Assembly: GCF_019880405.1 (NCBI RefSeq)
Contig: NZ_CP082269.1
Coordinates: 3,844,001-3,908,000, forward strand
Reading direction: 5' to 3'
DNA length: 64,000 nucleotides
Origin: Enterobacter sp. C2
GTDB taxonomy: Bacteria; Pseudomonadota; Gammaproteobacteria; Enterobacterales; Enterobacteriaceae
Numbering within the stretch: the stretch's first letter is position 1; every line of letters begins with the position of its first letter. Shown here piece after piece: positions 26,531-37,174 of the stretch. The notes below the pieces were generated by a model. It had not been told where the DNA came from. It was given only the letters and a program-made list of their open reading frames with translations, and did not search any database. A program made the translations under genes and the position numbers.

Positions 26531-27532
26531 ATGAAAATCAAGGCCACAATTGAACGTATCCCCGGTGGGATGATGCTGGTTCCGCTGCTGCTTGGCGCGA
26601 TTTTAAATACCTTAGCCCCCGATACCGGTGCCTATTTTGGTTCATTCACTAAGGGGATGATTTCCGGTACGGTACCGATTCTGGCCGTCTGGTTCTTCTG
26701 TATTGGCGCATCCATTGACTTGCGCGCTACCGGTACGGTCTTGCGTAAATCCGGCACCCTGGTACTGACCAAAATTGCCGTCGCATGGCTTGTAGCGATG
26801 ATTGCCGCCAGCTTTATTCCGGAACAGGGCATTCAGACAGGCTTCTTTGCCGGGATTTCCGTGCTGGCGATTGTCTCTGCGATGGATATGACTAACGGTG
26901 GCCTCTACGCCAGCCTGATGAACCAGTACGGCACCAAAGAGGAGTCCGGCGCGTTCGTTCTGATGTCGCTGGAGTCCGGCCCGCTGATGACCATGGTGAT
27001 CCTCGGCTCTGCTGGCCTGGCCTCATTCGAACCACACCACTTTATCGGTGCGGTACTGCCGTTCCTGATCGGCTTCGCGCTGGGTAACCTTGACCACGAC
27101 CTGCGGGCGTTCTTCAGCAAGGCAACGCCGGTGCTGATCCCGTTCTTTGGTTTCGCGCTGGGTAACACCATCAACCTGAAAGTCATTATGGACACCGGCC
27201 TGCTGGGTATCTTCCTCGGGGTAGCGGTTATTATCATCACCGGTATTCCGCTGATTTTGGCTGACAAGTTTATTGGCGGCGGTAACGGTACGGCGGGGAT
27301 TGCGGCCTCATCAGCGGCAGGCGCGGCGGTGGCTAACCCTGTCATCATTGCTCAGATTAACCCGGCGTTCGAACCGGTAGCGGCATCAGCGACAGCGCTG
27401 GTAGCAGCCAGCGTGATTGTGACGGCGATTCTGGTACCGATTATTACGGCACTCTATGCAAGACGCTTTGGCGAGCCGCAGAATGCGGTAAGTAGAGAGA
27501 AGCCGGTAGAAGCCGACTCGTTACACCACTAA
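26531..27532 (+). CDS. kdgT: 2-keto-3-deoxygluconate permease KdgT
   Basis: A 333-residue inner-membrane H+ symporter for 2-keto-3-deoxy-D-gluconate, an intermediate of pectin and hexuronate breakdown. It closely follows E. coli KdgT (327 residues), sharing [33 protein letters not shown] and [19 protein letters not shown] precedes the ATG by eight bases. It is divergent from proP and carries an upstream KdgR box. In E. coli kdgT lies elsewhere, so this placement is specific to this lineage. Confidence 0.95.
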   Translation: MKIKATIERIPGGMMLVPLLLGAILNTLAPDTGAYFGSFTKGMISGTVPILAVWFFCIGASIDLRATGTVLRKSGTLVLTKIAVAWLVAMIAASFIPEQGIQTGFFAGISVLAIVSAMDMTNGGLYASLMNQYGTKEESGAFVLMSLESGPLMTMVILGSAGLASFEPHHFIGAVLPFLIGFALGNLDHDLRAFFSKATPVLIPFFGFALGNTINLKVIMDTGLLGIFLGVAVIIITGIPLILADKFIGGGNGTAGIAASSAAGAAVANPVIIAQINPAFEPVAASATALVAASVIVTAILVPIITALYARRFGEPQNAVSREKPVEADSLHH

Positions 27533-27552
27533 GACACCTCTTTGTACCCCAG

Positions 27553-27575
27553 CCCCTCCTGCCAGCCGGGAGGGG
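27553..27575. terminator. Possible terminator between kdgT and yjcZ
   Basis: CCCCTCC (27553-27559) pairs with GGAGGGG (27569-27575) over a short loop between convergent genes. T-runs are poor on both sides, so termination may be weak. Confidence 0.4.
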
Positions 27576-28460
27576 TTACACACCCTCCCCAAAGATCTCA
27601 TCCACCATTGCCGTTGCCAGCCGCGTTGCCGAACAGAGCCTCGGCATGCCCAGCGCCACGTTTTGCCAGCTCTGGGTAATGGTCCAGCATATCGGGTGCC
27701 GATCCGCATCACACCAGTCTCCCAGCCAGCCCAGCATATCTTTGTAATCCATCAGGCCCGGCGTCGTAGGAGTGGTTAACCACTGATGATAGAAGTGGCG
27801 CGTGGCGGGCGAAGCGTTGATGCCCTGGGCCAGAAAATCGGCGGCCATGGCCCGAAGATTGTCCTTAAGCAGCGAGGAGGCCTCCGGGCTGGTCAGGCGG
27901 CAGGCGTCGCCGAAAGCCCCCCAGCGAAGCTCCTCAAGCGCGATATAGCAGCGTCCGGCCATAGACCAGCCGTTGTACTTGCCGGCACGCCAGCGGGTAA
28001 AGATCTGCTCGCTATGCGCGCCCGCCTGCACCATCAGGCCACGCTGGGTTAAGGCTTTCTCTTTCCAGGCCGCGCGCTGACTGAAGTGCTTATACAGCTC
28101 GCTAATCTGTTCAGGCAAGGCGGTGGAGGCGGCAGGACGGCGTTCGATGCTGTTCAGAAGCGCAGCCAGACGCTGGGTAATGCGCGCGAGCGCAAGCTGG
28201 CCCGGATCGAACATGCTTGCCAGCTTCTCGGCCAGGCCAAGGCGCAGAGCATCGCTCTCATTAAAGACGCCCGCCATTGCCCACGGGCGCAGCTGCGTTT
28301 GGTTCATGATCTCCTGCGTCAGGCGATCGCGTAACAGCTGCTGCTGCGGTACGATCTGCGCCTGGCGGGGAGCATCAATGCCCAGCACCAGATCGACGAT
28401 AAACTTTGGATGGATACACTCCAGCGTGCTCCCGGGTCCGTTCAGTAGTCGATTTTTCAT
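27576..28460 (-). CDS. yjcZ: YjcZ, partner of CrfC
   Basis: A 294-residue cytoplasmic protein matching E. coli YjcZ (292 residues), with the near-identical HPKFIVDLVLGIDAPRQAQIVPQQQLL stretch. No enzymatic motif is seen. It is predicted mostly helical. Its ATG overlaps the crfC stop by four bases, so the two are translationally coupled. Its biochemical role is not established; genetic links are to motility and to the dynamin-like CrfC. Confidence 0.93.
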   Translation of the reverse strand: MKNRLLNGPGSTLECIHPKFIVDLVLGIDAPRQAQIVPQQQLLRDRLTQEIMNQTQLRPWAMAGVFNESDALRLGLAEKLASMFDPGQLALARITQRLAALLNSIERRPAASTALPEQISELYKHFSQRAAWKEKALTQRGLMVQAGAHSEQIFTRWRAGKYNGWSMAGRCYIALEELRWGAFGDACRLTSPEASSLLKDNLRAMAADFLAQGINASPATRHFYHQWLTTPTTPGLMDYKDMLGWLGDWCDADRHPICWTITQSWQNVALGMPRLCSATRLATAMVDEIFGEGV

Positions 28461-30802
28461 GGTTGGTCTGCCGCGAATAGGGTTTGAATATCATCGCGTA
28501 ACAGGCGGGCATCCTCGTGGATCCATTTTGCCGTCGTCATACACTGCTTCAGGTGCTGACGAAGCGCCATTACCGATGACTCGTTCTGCTGGCGGATGGC
28601 CAGACTGTCACGCAGGCTCTCCTGAAGTCCGGAAAGGCTTAACGAAAATTCGGCAAAGAAGGTGGCCATTCCTGCCGTAACTGAAACATCGACCTGTGCC
28701 GCTAAAGCTTTACGAATTTGTGCACAAAAATGCGCAACATGGGCGGTCAAATTCGTATGCAGCAGTGAAACATCGATAACATAGCGCGTGCGGGTAACGA
28801 CGTAGTCATTCCACCCCCAGCCGGGGTTATTGAGCCAGCGCGACATCGATTCCCGCACGCCGCTGACGCGCGACTGCCCCACCGGCAGATCCTCTGAGGC
28901 AATGGCGTCGACAAAGAGCTGGCGCGTATTAAAGTTCAGGGTGCTGGCCTGGAAAGCAGGCAGGCTGATACGCGCCCGGAACCCGGTATGGCTTAGCTCC
29001 TCTTTGATACGCGTTTCGATAGGGCGCATGGCGTCATGCAGGGAGCGCGTGAGGGTATTCTCCAGCTGGTCAAAACGCAGAGCCAGCTCGCGGCCAATCT
29101 TCTCCTGCGCCGCCAGCAGTATCACTTCGCAGGCGGAGCGGATCTTGCTCAGCACGATCTGCGCCTGCCCTTCATCCTCCAGCACCAGCTTGCCTGGGCC
29201 AAATTCCTCACTCTGCTGCAGGTTGGCAAAGCTGAGGTTGGCCATCTCCGTCAGCGAGCCATCCTTAAAATAGTTATCGATTGCGCTGACGATATCCGCC
29301 TGCTGACCATTAATGAAGAGATCCGCTGCGGTCAGCGCCTCGTCAACCTCATGGTTTACCTCGTCGGTAACCCGCGCCTGACAGCGCTTCAGCAGGGTCA
29401 TATCCTCTTCGAGGCGAGCGATATTGTGCTCAAGTTTCTCAAACGCCACGGTCAGGCTCTGATAGCGAAAATCCAGGTACTCGTTAGCGCCGTGGGCGTA
29501 GTTTAAAAGCTTATGCGATGCCGAACGCAGGGCGTAGAGCGAAGCGTTGGCATGGGCGGCATGAAGCAGCTTACGGATCGGCTGCTCAAACAGCGAATCC
29601 TCCCACAGCAGCTCTGCTGCCTGATGAATGTGGGCGATGTCATCGAGATCCGTCAGCCGCCAGCGACGGCCCAGCGCCTCTTCGGCAAAATCCTGCACCC
29701 ACGGCTGCTCGTCGGGATCCGGTAGCTTACCGCGCAGGTTCAGCTCGTGGCGGGCGCGGTTCGCCAGATAGCCCCACATAGAGGAGACCGGGAAGATCTG
29801 CTCAGGGTTGATATTGCCCTTCATCAGCGTCCCGGCGATCAGCGCCCGGACCTGCTCCTCATCGTCGCTGTTGCGATCCTTTTGATCGAATTTGTTCACC
29901 AGCGCGTAGAGCGGTACGGACTTGCCTACCGCCGCGATCGCCTGGCGTACCTCTTCATCCGAAATGGATTTGAGCTGGGTGTAGTCGAGCACGGCCAGCA
30001 CCGCCGAGGCGCGCGCCAGCTGCTCGGCCAGCATCTGCTGCAGGTGCGGCTGCCCGGCCTCGTTTGGTCCAGGGGTATCCAGCAGCGTCAGCTGGCCCAT
30101 GCTGTTCTCCAGCCCGGCGAGGTGCACAAACTCAACCTCAATCACGGGAATATGCTCAATGGCGGTATAGGCGGAGAAGGGGAAATCGACCTCCAGCGCT
30201 TTTGACAGACGCACCAGATCGTTCAGGCTCTTCAGGCAGTGGAAAATAGGCTGCGCGCCAAGATAGTGTTTATCGAAGGCGTCGCCCTGCTGGATACGAT
30301 CCAACAGGGTGGTCATATCCTTGTCGATCTCCAGCTTCTGCGCCAGCCGCTCGCGGTCAACGGTAAACAGCCGGGTCTGGAGCTGCTGCGTCAGGGCGTC
30401 GATTGGCCCAACGTGGGAAAAGTGCAGCACCGGCTCTTTCTGTCCCGGCGTATGGCGAATCAGGGTTGGCAGGGCCGTCATCGGCCGGTTACGGTTCGGC
30501 AACACCTCGGTACCGACAATGGCATTAATTGTCGTCGATTTTCCTGCCTTCATTGTGCCGACAATGGCCAGCACCATCTCCAGCCGGGTAATTTTCCGCA
30601 GCTCGTTATCGAGGGTGGCGTACTGCGCCTCTACGCCCCGGGTGCTAAAATGCAACGGCAGCACATTGGCGGTGTCCCCGGCAGACAATGCGTTATCCAG
30701 CGTCGCCATAGGTATGGCCTGTACCGACTGGAGATTATGCAGTGAAAGCTGTAACAGCCTCTCGGCTTCCTGGCTTAATTCGAAAATTGTCTGTGTGTGC
30801 AT
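28457..30802 (-). CDS. crfC: Dynamin-like clamp-binding protein CrfC
   Basis: A 781-residue dynamin-superfamily GTPase. The P-loop GTMKAGKST lies near residues 82-90, LLDTPGPNEAG is the G3 region and VNKFD the G4 motif. A long helical stalk-like region (about 400-780) follows. In E. coli CrfC (YjdA) binds the DNA polymerase sliding clamp and helps keep sister nascent DNA together. Length and sequence are close to E. coli except for some divergence at 435-480. It is the first gene of the crfC-yjcZ operon. Confidence 0.95.
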   Translation of the reverse strand: MHTQTIFELSQEAERLLQLSLHNLQSVQAIPMATLDNALSAGDTANVLPLHFSTRGVEAQYATLDNELRKITRLEMVLAIVGTMKAGKSTTINAIVGTEVLPNRNRPMTALPTLIRHTPGQKEPVLHFSHVGPIDALTQQLQTRLFTVDRERLAQKLEIDKDMTTLLDRIQQGDAFDKHYLGAQPIFHCLKSLNDLVRLSKALEVDFPFSAYTAIEHIPVIEVEFVHLAGLENSMGQLTLLDTPGPNEAGQPHLQQMLAEQLARASAVLAVLDYTQLKSISDEEVRQAIAAVGKSVPLYALVNKFDQKDRNSDDEEQVRALIAGTLMKGNINPEQIFPVSSMWGYLANRARHELNLRGKLPDPDEQPWVQDFAEEALGRRWRLTDLDDIAHIHQAAELLWEDSLFEQPIRKLLHAAHANASLYALRSASHKLLNYAHGANEYLDFRYQSLTVAFEKLEHNIARLEEDMTLLKRCQARVTDEVNHEVDEALTAADLFINGQQADIVSAIDNYFKDGSLTEMANLSFANLQQSEEFGPGKLVLEDEGQAQIVLSKIRSACEVILLAAQEKIGRELALRFDQLENTLTRSLHDAMRPIETRIKEELSHTGFRARISLPAFQASTLNFNTRQLFVDAIASEDLPVGQSRVSGVRESMSRWLNNPGWGWNDYVVTRTRYVIDVSLLHTNLTAHVAHFCAQIRKALAAQVDVSVTAGMATFFAEFSLSLSGLQESLRDSLAIRQQNESSVMALRQHLKQCMTTAKWIHEDARLLRDDIQTLFAADQP

Positions 30803-31300
30803 GATGAAAGTCTTTCCTTAACGCAAATTTTTCTTACTTTTATTTAGCCGTGCTATTTATTTAGTAAAGTTTCGGCTTTTATAATTACGTGTGGAAAATA
30901 TCTAAAAAAGATAATCGCCTGAAGACGCTCAGGAAAATAAATAGTTTTTGTCTCAACTCATCGACAGATCTTTCGTTCCGGACCAAGAAACCAGAGCGAT
31001 TAGAGAGCGTAGCGCATTTTTATGGGCAAAAAGGATATATCTTCATATATTTACCCACCTAATTTGAGGGTAAGAAACCCCCTTCGGCAGAAGAGTGAGC
31101 GGGTGCCAGATGCCGTCGCGAATAGCGCTTGATGCTTCATCTCACCATATATGAATTGATGAAAAGTGGCAATTTCCCCCGAAAAATATTCTAAATATCA
31201 TACATAAACCTATTCCTTCTGCGTCATACCGCTAGCATTGCTCACGGTTGTGCCAGGTTGTGTCAAGACCAGACATTTTTCTCTGCTTTTACATAAAAAT
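30803..31300. other. Intergenic region between crfC and yjdM with no supported gene
   Basis: About 500 bp of AT-rich sequence between divergent genes. A 36-codon frame at 31022-31132 has no ribosome site and was not called. It must contain the crfC promoter on the - strand; the yjdM promoter lies just to the right. Confidence 0.5.
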
Positions 31301-31307
31301 AATAGCA

Positions 31308-31336
31308 CCGACAACTGTAAGGTATTAGTGTATAAT
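31308..31336 (+). promoter_or_regulatory. yjdM promoter
   Basis: CCGACA (31308-31313) and a perfect TATAAT (31331-31336) with a 17-bp spacer, 77 bp upstream of the yjdM start. Confidence 0.65.
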
Positions 31337-31412
31337 CGCCCTCTTTCTCGGCCTGTTGCCGAGCGTTTTGCGGGCCGCGCGTCCGCGTTGCCAGCCTTGC
31401 GAGGAGCGTACC

Positions 31413-31748
31413 ATGTCACTTCCCCACTGCCCAAAATGCCAATCCGAGTATACCTATGAAGATAACGGCCTGCTTATCTGCCCGGAGTGCGCTTATGAAT
31501 GGAACGAAAGCGAAGCCGCAGCCGATACCGATCAATTAATCGTCAAAGATGCTAACGGCAATCTGCTGGCAGATGGCGACAGCGTGACGGTAATTAAGGA
31601 TCTCAAGGTCAAGGGCAGCTCCTCAATGCTGAAGATCGGCACCAGGGTTAAAAATATTCGCCTCGTTGAGGGCGATCATAATATCGATTGCAAAATCGAC
31701 GGCTTTGGTCCGATGAAGCTTAAATCAGAATTCGTTAAAAAGAATTAA
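31413..31748 (+). CDS. yjdM: Zinc-ribbon protein YjdM (PhnA family)
   Basis: A 111-residue cytoplasmic protein, the same length as E. coli YjdM (formerly PhnA). The N-terminal CPKC and CPEC pairs form a zinc ribbon, followed by an SH3-like PhnA domain ending [10 protein letters not shown]. Despite the name it is not required for phosphonate use in E. coli. Start at 31413 follows GAGGAG by six bases; the frame extends upstream only by chance. In E. coli this gene begins the run towards the phn operon, which here is almost entirely missing. Confidence 0.95.
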   Translation: MSLPHCPKCQSEYTYEDNGLLICPECAYEWNESEAAADTDQLIVKDANGNLLADGDSVTVIKDLKVKGSSSMLKIGTRVKNIRLVEGDHNIDCKIDGFGPMKLKSEFVKKN

Positions 31749-31866
31749 TCTCTGGCGACCCATTTTCAGACAGCGCGGGCGCTATCTTCATTGTCCGGTC
31801 ATGGTAACTTAACCCAAATGTCACACTCGGCGGCCAGGATAGGACGATTCTAACCGGAGGTCGTCC

Positions 31867-32235
31867 ATGCAGGGTGCTCAACACCATTTTCGCCGTCTGT
31901 CTAAAGCCATGAGCGAGCCGGGGGTCATTGTCACCTTCAGCGCGCTTAACGATGAGTGCCAGCCGCTCGATCTCGCCAGCGTGCTGCTAACGTTAACCGA
32001 TAGCAGCCGCGCCCCGCTGATTTTACAGGTTGCCAGCCTGAGCGGCGGGCGGATGCTGCGCCTGACCGGCAACGGCATCGCCGATGAGCGCATGGTTGCT
32101 CCCCAACTGCCGGAGCGCATCGTGCATGAGCTTAGCGAACGTCTGCCCCCCTTCTCGCCGGATGTTGATCTGCTTCTGACCTGCGGCGAACGCCTGATGG
32201 CCATTCCGCGCACGACCCATATCGAAGTCCGTTAA
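31867..32235 (+). pseudogene. phnH: PhnH with internal deletion (remnant of the phn operon)
   Basis: A 122-residue frame whose first part ([21 protein letters not shown] through SVLLTLTD) matches PhnH residues about 12-60 and whose second part ([26 protein letters not shown] to the end) matches about 120-194. About 60-70 central residues and the first 10 or so are missing, without a frameshift. Intact PhnH is part of the carbon-phosphorus lyase core complex (PhnGHIJ). No phnC-G or phnI-P remains nearby, so C-P lyase function cannot be made from this locus. A good GGAGG ribosome site precedes the ATG, so the short protein may still be expressed. The stop codon directly abuts that of the sensor kinase. 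Confidence 0.75.
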
Positions 32236-34518
32236 CTAGCGCGTCTGCGCTTTTCGTAGCGCCTGCGCCAGCTGGGCGCGGGTAAAGGGTTTACGCAGCA
32301 GCTCAACGTCCGGCAGAGCCGGGTTGTCCGCTGGGCGCAGATCCTGGCCGCTGATCAACAGCAGCGCCAGTCCGGGATAGTGCTGGCGAGCAAACTGTAT
32401 AACCTCCGCACCGCTCAGCCTGCCCGGCAGCATCAAATCGCTCAGCAGAAAATCGATATCCGGCGCGGCGGCCAGCAGCGCCAGCGCCTGCTCGCTGTTT
32501 TCCGCCTCCAGCGTCAGGTAGCCGAGCTGATGCAACTGTTCGCACAGCGTCTGGCGCACGTCGGCTTCATCCTCCAGGACCAGAATCAGCCGGTCGGTGT
32601 TATCGCCATCGGGTATCAATTCCGGTGCGTTGATGTCATGAGCCAGCTCTGAGGCGCGGGGCAGGTGCAGCCGCACCGTCGTGCCCTGCTCCGGCGCGCT
32701 CTCAATCTCTACCCGCCCGCCGGACTGACGAATAAACCCGTAGACCATCGACAGGCCAAGGCCGCTGCCGCTGCCGGTCTGCTTGGTGGTAAAAAAGGGT
32801 TCGAATACCCGGGCTTTAATCTCCTGCGACATACCGCAGCCGCGATCGGCCACCTCCAGCGCCACCATATCCTGACGGCGTCCATCGCTGCGCGTAACCC
32901 GTTGGTTCCAGGTGCGGATGCGGATAACGCCGCTCCTGCCCTCCATCGCGTCGCGGGCGTTCATCACCAGGTTAATCAGAGCGTTCTCCAGCTGCCCAAC
33001 GTCGATCCATGCTGCCCACGCCAGCTGTTGCGCCTCAATCTCCAGCGTCAGGGAGGCAGGCAGAGAGTGGCGCAGCAGCTCGGTCAGGTTTTCCAGCAGA
33101 GGCTGCATCGCCACCGCCTGCGGGTGCAGGGACTGCTTGCGCGAAAACGCCAGCAGGCGCTGGGTGAGCAGCGCGCCCCGCTCGGCGGCCTTTAGCGCCC
33201 GGCTGATGCGCGGCGCATCCGGCGAACCGGGGCTGACCAGCTCAAGGCTGCCAATGATCACCGCCAGCAGGTTATTAAAATCGTGCGCCAGTCCGCCCGT
33301 CAGTTGCCCCACCGCTTTCATTTTCTGGCTGTGCAGCAGCGCCTCCTCCAGCCCCTGCCGTTCGGTGCGGTCAATCTCCATCTGGGTGGTCTTCTCCCGC
33401 AGCAGCCGGGAGGTGTGCTCCAGCGAGGCGGTATTGCGGGCAAAGACGTTAAACGCGCGCGCCAGCTCCCCCAGCTCGTCCCGCCGCTGCAGCGCCGGAA
33501 CGGACACATCCTGCTCCCCCCGAGCCAGCCGACTCATCGCCCGGGAGATAGCCGTCAGGTTTGACCCCAGGTTCCGGTAGATGTACCAGCCTGCGAAGCC
33601 GGTGATCACCAGCGCGAGCAGGGCAAAGGCGATAATTAACAGGATGATGGACCGCAGCTCCCGGTGGCTTCGATCAATACGCTGCTGGGATACATCCGCG
33701 ACGCGTTCAACGTACTGGTTAATATCCGTATTCAAAAAAGCCACCAGCGCCTTGATATGGTACATGTACCAGTTGATCGCCAGATCGCTCTCCTCAAGCT
33801 GCAAAGAGAGCGGCCCCAGCTTGCGCAGCTCGGCGGTGAGGTCGCCCAGCACGGTGTTGATGAGGGGTACGCTCGCCCCCTCAGGCAGCTGGGCCATAAT
33901 GGTATCCAGCGCCGCTACCGTCGGACGCGGGGAAGGGGTTTGGATCGCCGCGCCGATCAGGCGGTCTATCTCATCCAGCAGTCGCGCATCCGGCACGCTG
34001 CCGCCATCGCGTAGCAGGATCCCCTGGATCTGATGAAGGTAACTCTGGTTTTGGTAGAGCGAGCTGAGCAGCGCGTTACGCTGCAGGTGACGTCGATGGC
34101 CCCGCTCCAGCATCTGCGTTGCGCTGTGCTGTAGCTCGGTGCTGCGCTGTATGATGCGCGCCACCAGCTGCTGCTCGCTGTGTGCCAGCGGCGCGTGGGC
34201 CAGCTGCTCCAGCGAGCGTTGCAGGGCCGCCTGCGTCGCCTTCAGCCGCTCGGCTTCCCCCTGATACTCCAGCGCCCCCACCACCTGCGACAGCCTGACC
34301 GCCGCCGTCGCCACGTTCGCCGTATCCCGTGCAAGGTTCATGCTGCCGGACATATCGTCCAGCGTCTGCTGCTGCACCAGCTCCTGGATCTGACTGGCGT
34401 GGCGAAACCCCAGCACCGCCGCGCCACTGACCATCAGCGTCACTACCATCACCAGCAGGTTAAAGATGAGCAATCGCCCGCGTGCGCTGGCGAAAAAGTG
34501 ACTTCCTTGCTGCGGCAT
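32236..34518 (-). CDS. Hybrid sensor histidine kinase of the sugar cassette
   Basis: A 760-residue membrane sensor. TM1 is about 15-38, then a largely helical periplasmic domain (39-288) and TM2 (289-313). HAMP (about 314-366) and a coiled coil lead to the HisKA domain with phosphoacceptor H412 in LAHDFNN, and an ATPase domain with N520, DRGCG (558-562) and [11 protein letters not shown]-terminal receiver has phosphoacceptor D694 and K743. No HPt domain follows. Start is the ATG at 34518 with GGAG seven bases upstream; the frame runs on to 35232 but would overlap the divergent ABC gene. It probably senses the sugar and signals to the regulator at 40742-41473. Confidence 0.88.
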   Translation of the reverse strand: MPQQGSHFFASARGRLLIFNLLVMVVTLMVSGAAVLGFRHASQIQELVQQQTLDDMSGSMNLARDTANVATAAVRLSQVVGALEYQGEAERLKATQAALQRSLEQLAHAPLAHSEQQLVARIIQRSTELQHSATQMLERGHRRHLQRNALLSSLYQNQSYLHQIQGILLRDGGSVPDARLLDEIDRLIGAAIQTPSPRPTVAALDTIMAQLPEGASVPLINTVLGDLTAELRKLGPLSLQLEESDLAINWYMYHIKALVAFLNTDINQYVERVADVSQQRIDRSHRELRSIILLIIAFALLALVITGFAGWYIYRNLGSNLTAISRAMSRLARGEQDVSVPALQRRDELGELARAFNVFARNTASLEHTSRLLREKTTQMEIDRTERQGLEEALLHSQKMKAVGQLTGGLAHDFNNLLAVIIGSLELVSPGSPDAPRISRALKAAERGALLTQRLLAFSRKQSLHPQAVAMQPLLENLTELLRHSLPASLTLEIEAQQLAWAAWIDVGQLENALINLVMNARDAMEGRSGVIRIRTWNQRVTRSDGRRQDMVALEVADRGCGMSQEIKARVFEPFFTTKQTGSGSGLGLSMVYGFIRQSGGRVEIESAPEQGTTVRLHLPRASELAHDINAPELIPDGDNTDRLILVLEDEADVRQTLCEQLHQLGYLTLEAENSEQALALLAAAPDIDFLLSDLMLPGRLSGAEVIQFARQHYPGLALLLISGQDLRPADNPALPDVELLRKPFTRAQLAQALRKAQTR

Positions 34519-34632
34519 ATCACGCTCCGGGAAGAAAAATTCCAATATGACAAATATGAACGGCTTCTGACATTTTGCGTTTACGTTCCTGTGATGGAGT
34601 GCTGATATCGCCCACCTCGCAGGAGATCCGCC
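34519..34632. promoter_or_regulatory. Divergent promoter region of the sugar cassette
   Basis: A 114-bp gap between the kinase gene (leftward) and the ABC-transporter operon (rightward). It is AT-richer than the genes and is the natural place for control of the catabolic operon. No consensus promoter or repeated site could be assigned with confidence. Confidence 0.4.
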
Positions 34633-36144
34633 ATGAGCAGGACACCGGTACTGGAAATGCGCAATATTGCCAAAGCCTTTGGCAAATTCTATGCGCTCAA
34701 GGGTGTGGATCTCACGGTCTGGCCCGGTGAAATCCATGCCCTGATGGGAGAGAACGGCGCGGGGAAAAGCACGCTGATGAAGATCCTCGCCGGGGCCTAC
34801 ACCGCCACCAGCGGTGAGATCCTGATTGACGGCCAGCCCTACAGCATCAAAGGCCCGAAGGATGCGCTCTCTGCCGGTATTACCCTGATCTACCAGGAGA
34901 TGCAGCTCGCCCCGAACCTCACCGTCGCCGAAAACATTTTTCTCGGCAGCGAGCTGTCCAGCGGTGGGCTGGTAAAGCGTAAAGAGATGGTTACCCAGGC
35001 ACAGAGCGTCATTAACCGTCTCGGGGCGCAGTTTAAGGCCAGCGATCTGGTGATGAAGCTGACCATTGCCGAGCAGCAGCAGGTCGAGATCGCCCGGGCG
35101 CTGCACCGCAACAGCCGGGTGCTGGTGATGGATGAACCCACCGCCGCCCTCTCCTCCCGGGAAACCCATCGTCTGTTTGAGCTGATTCTGCGCCTGCGCG
35201 ACGAGGGGATGGCAATTATCTATATCAGCCACCGCATGGCCGAGGTGTACGAGCTCTCCGACCGCGTTAGCGTCCTGCGTGACGGGCAGTACGTCGGCAG
35301 CTTGATGCGCGACAAGCTAAACGCTGCCGAGCTGGTGCGCATGATGGTGGGCCGTCCGCTCAGCGACCTGTTTAATAAAGAGCGCGACATCACCCCAGGC
35401 GAAACCCGCCTCAACGTACAGAACCTCACCGACGGTGGCAAAATCCACCCTATCAGCCTGCACGTCCGCGCCGGGGAGATCGTCGGCCTCGCCGGGCTGG
35501 TGGGCGCGGGTCGCTCCGAGCTGGCGCAGCTGATTTTTGGCGTACGTCGTGCCACCGGCGGGGTCATTGAGATTGACGGCGAGCCGGTGGTGATCCACTC
35601 CCCGCGTACCGCTATCGATTTAGGCATTGGCTTTCTCACCGAAAACCGTAAAGAGCAGGGGCTGTTTCTCGAACTGGCCGCTGCCGAAAATATCACCATG
35701 GCGACGCTGGAGCGCGACGCGAACTACGGCATGCTGGATCGCAAAAAGGCCCAGGCCATCTCCGACGACGCTATTCAGCTCTTACAGATCCGCGTTCCCC
35801 ACGCCCAGGTGCGGGCGGGGGGGCTCTCCGGCGGCAACCAGCAGAAGCTGCTGATCTCCCGCTGGGTCGCCATTAATCCACGCATTCTGATCCTCGACGA
35901 GCCTACGCGCGGCGTCGACGTTGGAGCGAAAAGCGAGATCTATCGCATCATGAACCAGCTGGCGCACAAAGGTGTGGCGATCCTGATGATCTCCAGCGAG
36001 CTGCCGGAGGTGGTGGGCATGAGCGATCGCGTCTACGTGATGCATGAAGGCACCATTGCCGGCGAGCTGCACGGAGAGGAGATCACCCAGGAAAATATAA
36101 TGACGCTGGCAACCGGCGTAGATGAGGCGGTACACCATGACTAA
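34633..36144 (+). CDS. Sugar ABC transporter ATP-binding protein (RbsA/AlsA type)
   Basis: A 503-residue protein with two fused ATPase domains, the standard form for pentose/hexose importers. Domain 1 has Walker [10 protein letters not shown] and the degenerate signature region [15 protein letters not shown] with Walker [11 protein letters not shown]. Domain 2 has a less canonical P-loop (GLVGAGRSE), the full signature LSGGNQQK and [14 protein letters not shown] precedes the ATG by eight bases. It overlaps the permease start by eight bases and powers that permease. Confidence 0.93.
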   Translation: MSRTPVLEMRNIAKAFGKFYALKGVDLTVWPGEIHALMGENGAGKSTLMKILAGAYTATSGEILIDGQPYSIKGPKDALSAGITLIYQEMQLAPNLTVAENIFLGSELSSGGLVKRKEMVTQAQSVINRLGAQFKASDLVMKLTIAEQQQVEIARALHRNSRVLVMDEPTAALSSRETHRLFELILRLRDEGMAIIYISHRMAEVYELSDRVSVLRDGQYVGSLMRDKLNAAELVRMMVGRPLSDLFNKERDITPGETRLNVQNLTDGGKIHPISLHVRAGEIVGLAGLVGAGRSELAQLIFGVRRATGGVIEIDGEPVVIHSPRTAIDLGIGFLTENRKEQGLFLELAAAENITMATLERDANYGMLDRKKAQAISDDAIQLLQIRVPHAQVRAGGLSGGNQQKLLISRWVAINPRILILDEPTRGVDVGAKSEIYRIMNQLAHKGVAILMISSELPEVVGMSDRVYVMHEGTIAGELHGEEITQENIMTLATGVDEAVHHD

Positions 36145-37144
36145 AAAAGAGACCTTAGCGCCTACCCCACAGCAGGTGGCAAAATCCGCGTCGGCAAAGA
36201 AAATGCTGATGGGGGATCTGATGCAAACGGTGGGGATCCTGCCGATCCTGATCCTGATCGTCGCCGTCTTTGGGTTTATTGCGCCTAACTTCTTTACCGA
36301 GAGCAACCTGCTCAATATCACCCGTCAGGCGTCGATTAATATCGTGCTGGCGGCGGGCATGACTTTCATCATCTTAACCGGCGGTATTGACCTGTCGGTG
36401 GGATCGATACTGGGCACCACCGCCGTGGCGGCGATGGTCGTCTCATTAATCCCGGAGCTGTCGATGCTGTCGATCCCGGCGGCGCTGATGCTCGGCCTGG
36501 TGCTGGGTCTGTTTAACGGTGCGCTGGTGGCCTTTGCCGGACTGCCACCCTTTATTGTCACCCTCGGAACCTATACCGCCCTGCGCGGTGCGGCCTATCT
36601 GCTGGCTGACGGCACCACGGTGATCAACTCCAGTATTAGCTTCGAGTGGATCGGCAATAACTACCTCGGGCCGATCCCGTGGCTAGTGGTCATCGCCCTG
36701 GCGGTGATCGCCATCTGCTGGTTTATCCTGCGCCGTACTACCCTCGGGGTTCACATCTACGCCGTCGGCGGCAACATGCAGGCGGCGCGCCTGACCGGGA
36801 TCAAGGTGTGGCTAGTCCTGCTCTTTGTCTACGGCATGAGCGGCCTGCTCTCTGGCCTCGGCGGCGTGATGAGCGCCTCGCGCCTCTACAGCGCCAACGG
36901 CAATCTTGGCGCCGGCTACGAGCTGGACGCCATCGCAGCGGTGATCCTCGGCGGCACCAGCTTTGTCGGCGGCATCGGCACCATCACCGGTACGCTGGTG
37001 GGAGCACTGATTATCGCCACCCTCAACAACGGCATGACGCTGATGGGCGTCTCCTACTTCTGGCAGCTGGTGATCAAAGGGGCGGTGATCATCATTGCGG
37101 TGCTAATCGATAAATACCGTACCCGTCACCATCAAAGTGCATAA
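36137..37144 (+). CDS. Sugar ABC transporter permease (RbsC type)
   Basis: A 335-residue BPD_transp_2 family permease with eight to ten hydrophobic segments after a polar N-terminus of about 35 residues. Family stretches include [43 protein letters not shown] and [13 protein letters not shown]. The ATG at 36137 overlaps the stop of the ATPase gene (ATGACTAA), with GAGG upstream; the ATG at 36122 is less likely. It forms the homodimeric membrane channel of the importer. Confidence 0.93.
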   Translation: MTKKETLAPTPQQVAKSASAKKMLMGDLMQTVGILPILILIVAVFGFIAPNFFTESNLLNITRQASINIVLAAGMTFIILTGGIDLSVGSILGTTAVAAMVVSLIPELSMLSIPAALMLGLVLGLFNGALVAFAGLPPFIVTLGTYTALRGAAYLLADGTTVINSSISFEWIGNNYLGPIPWLVVIALAVIAICWFILRRTTLGVHIYAVGGNMQAARLTGIKVWLVLLFVYGMSGLLSGLGGVMSASRLYSANGNLGAGYELDAIAAVILGGTSFVGGIGTITGTLVGALIIATLNNGMTLMGVSYFWQLVIKGAVIIIAVLIDKYRTRHHQSA

Positions 37145-37174
37145 CAACAATACCCTACACATAAGGAACAGAAT

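Noticed and set aside
31022..31132. A 36-codon frame between crfC and yjdM
   Set aside because: No ribosome site or family resemblance; probably chance.
34519..35232. N-terminal extension of the hybrid kinase frame to 998 residues
   Set aside because: The extension overlaps the first 600 bp of the divergent ABC ATPase gene and is not sensor-kinase sequence. The ATG at 34518 has a proper ribosome site and gives a membrane-anchored start.
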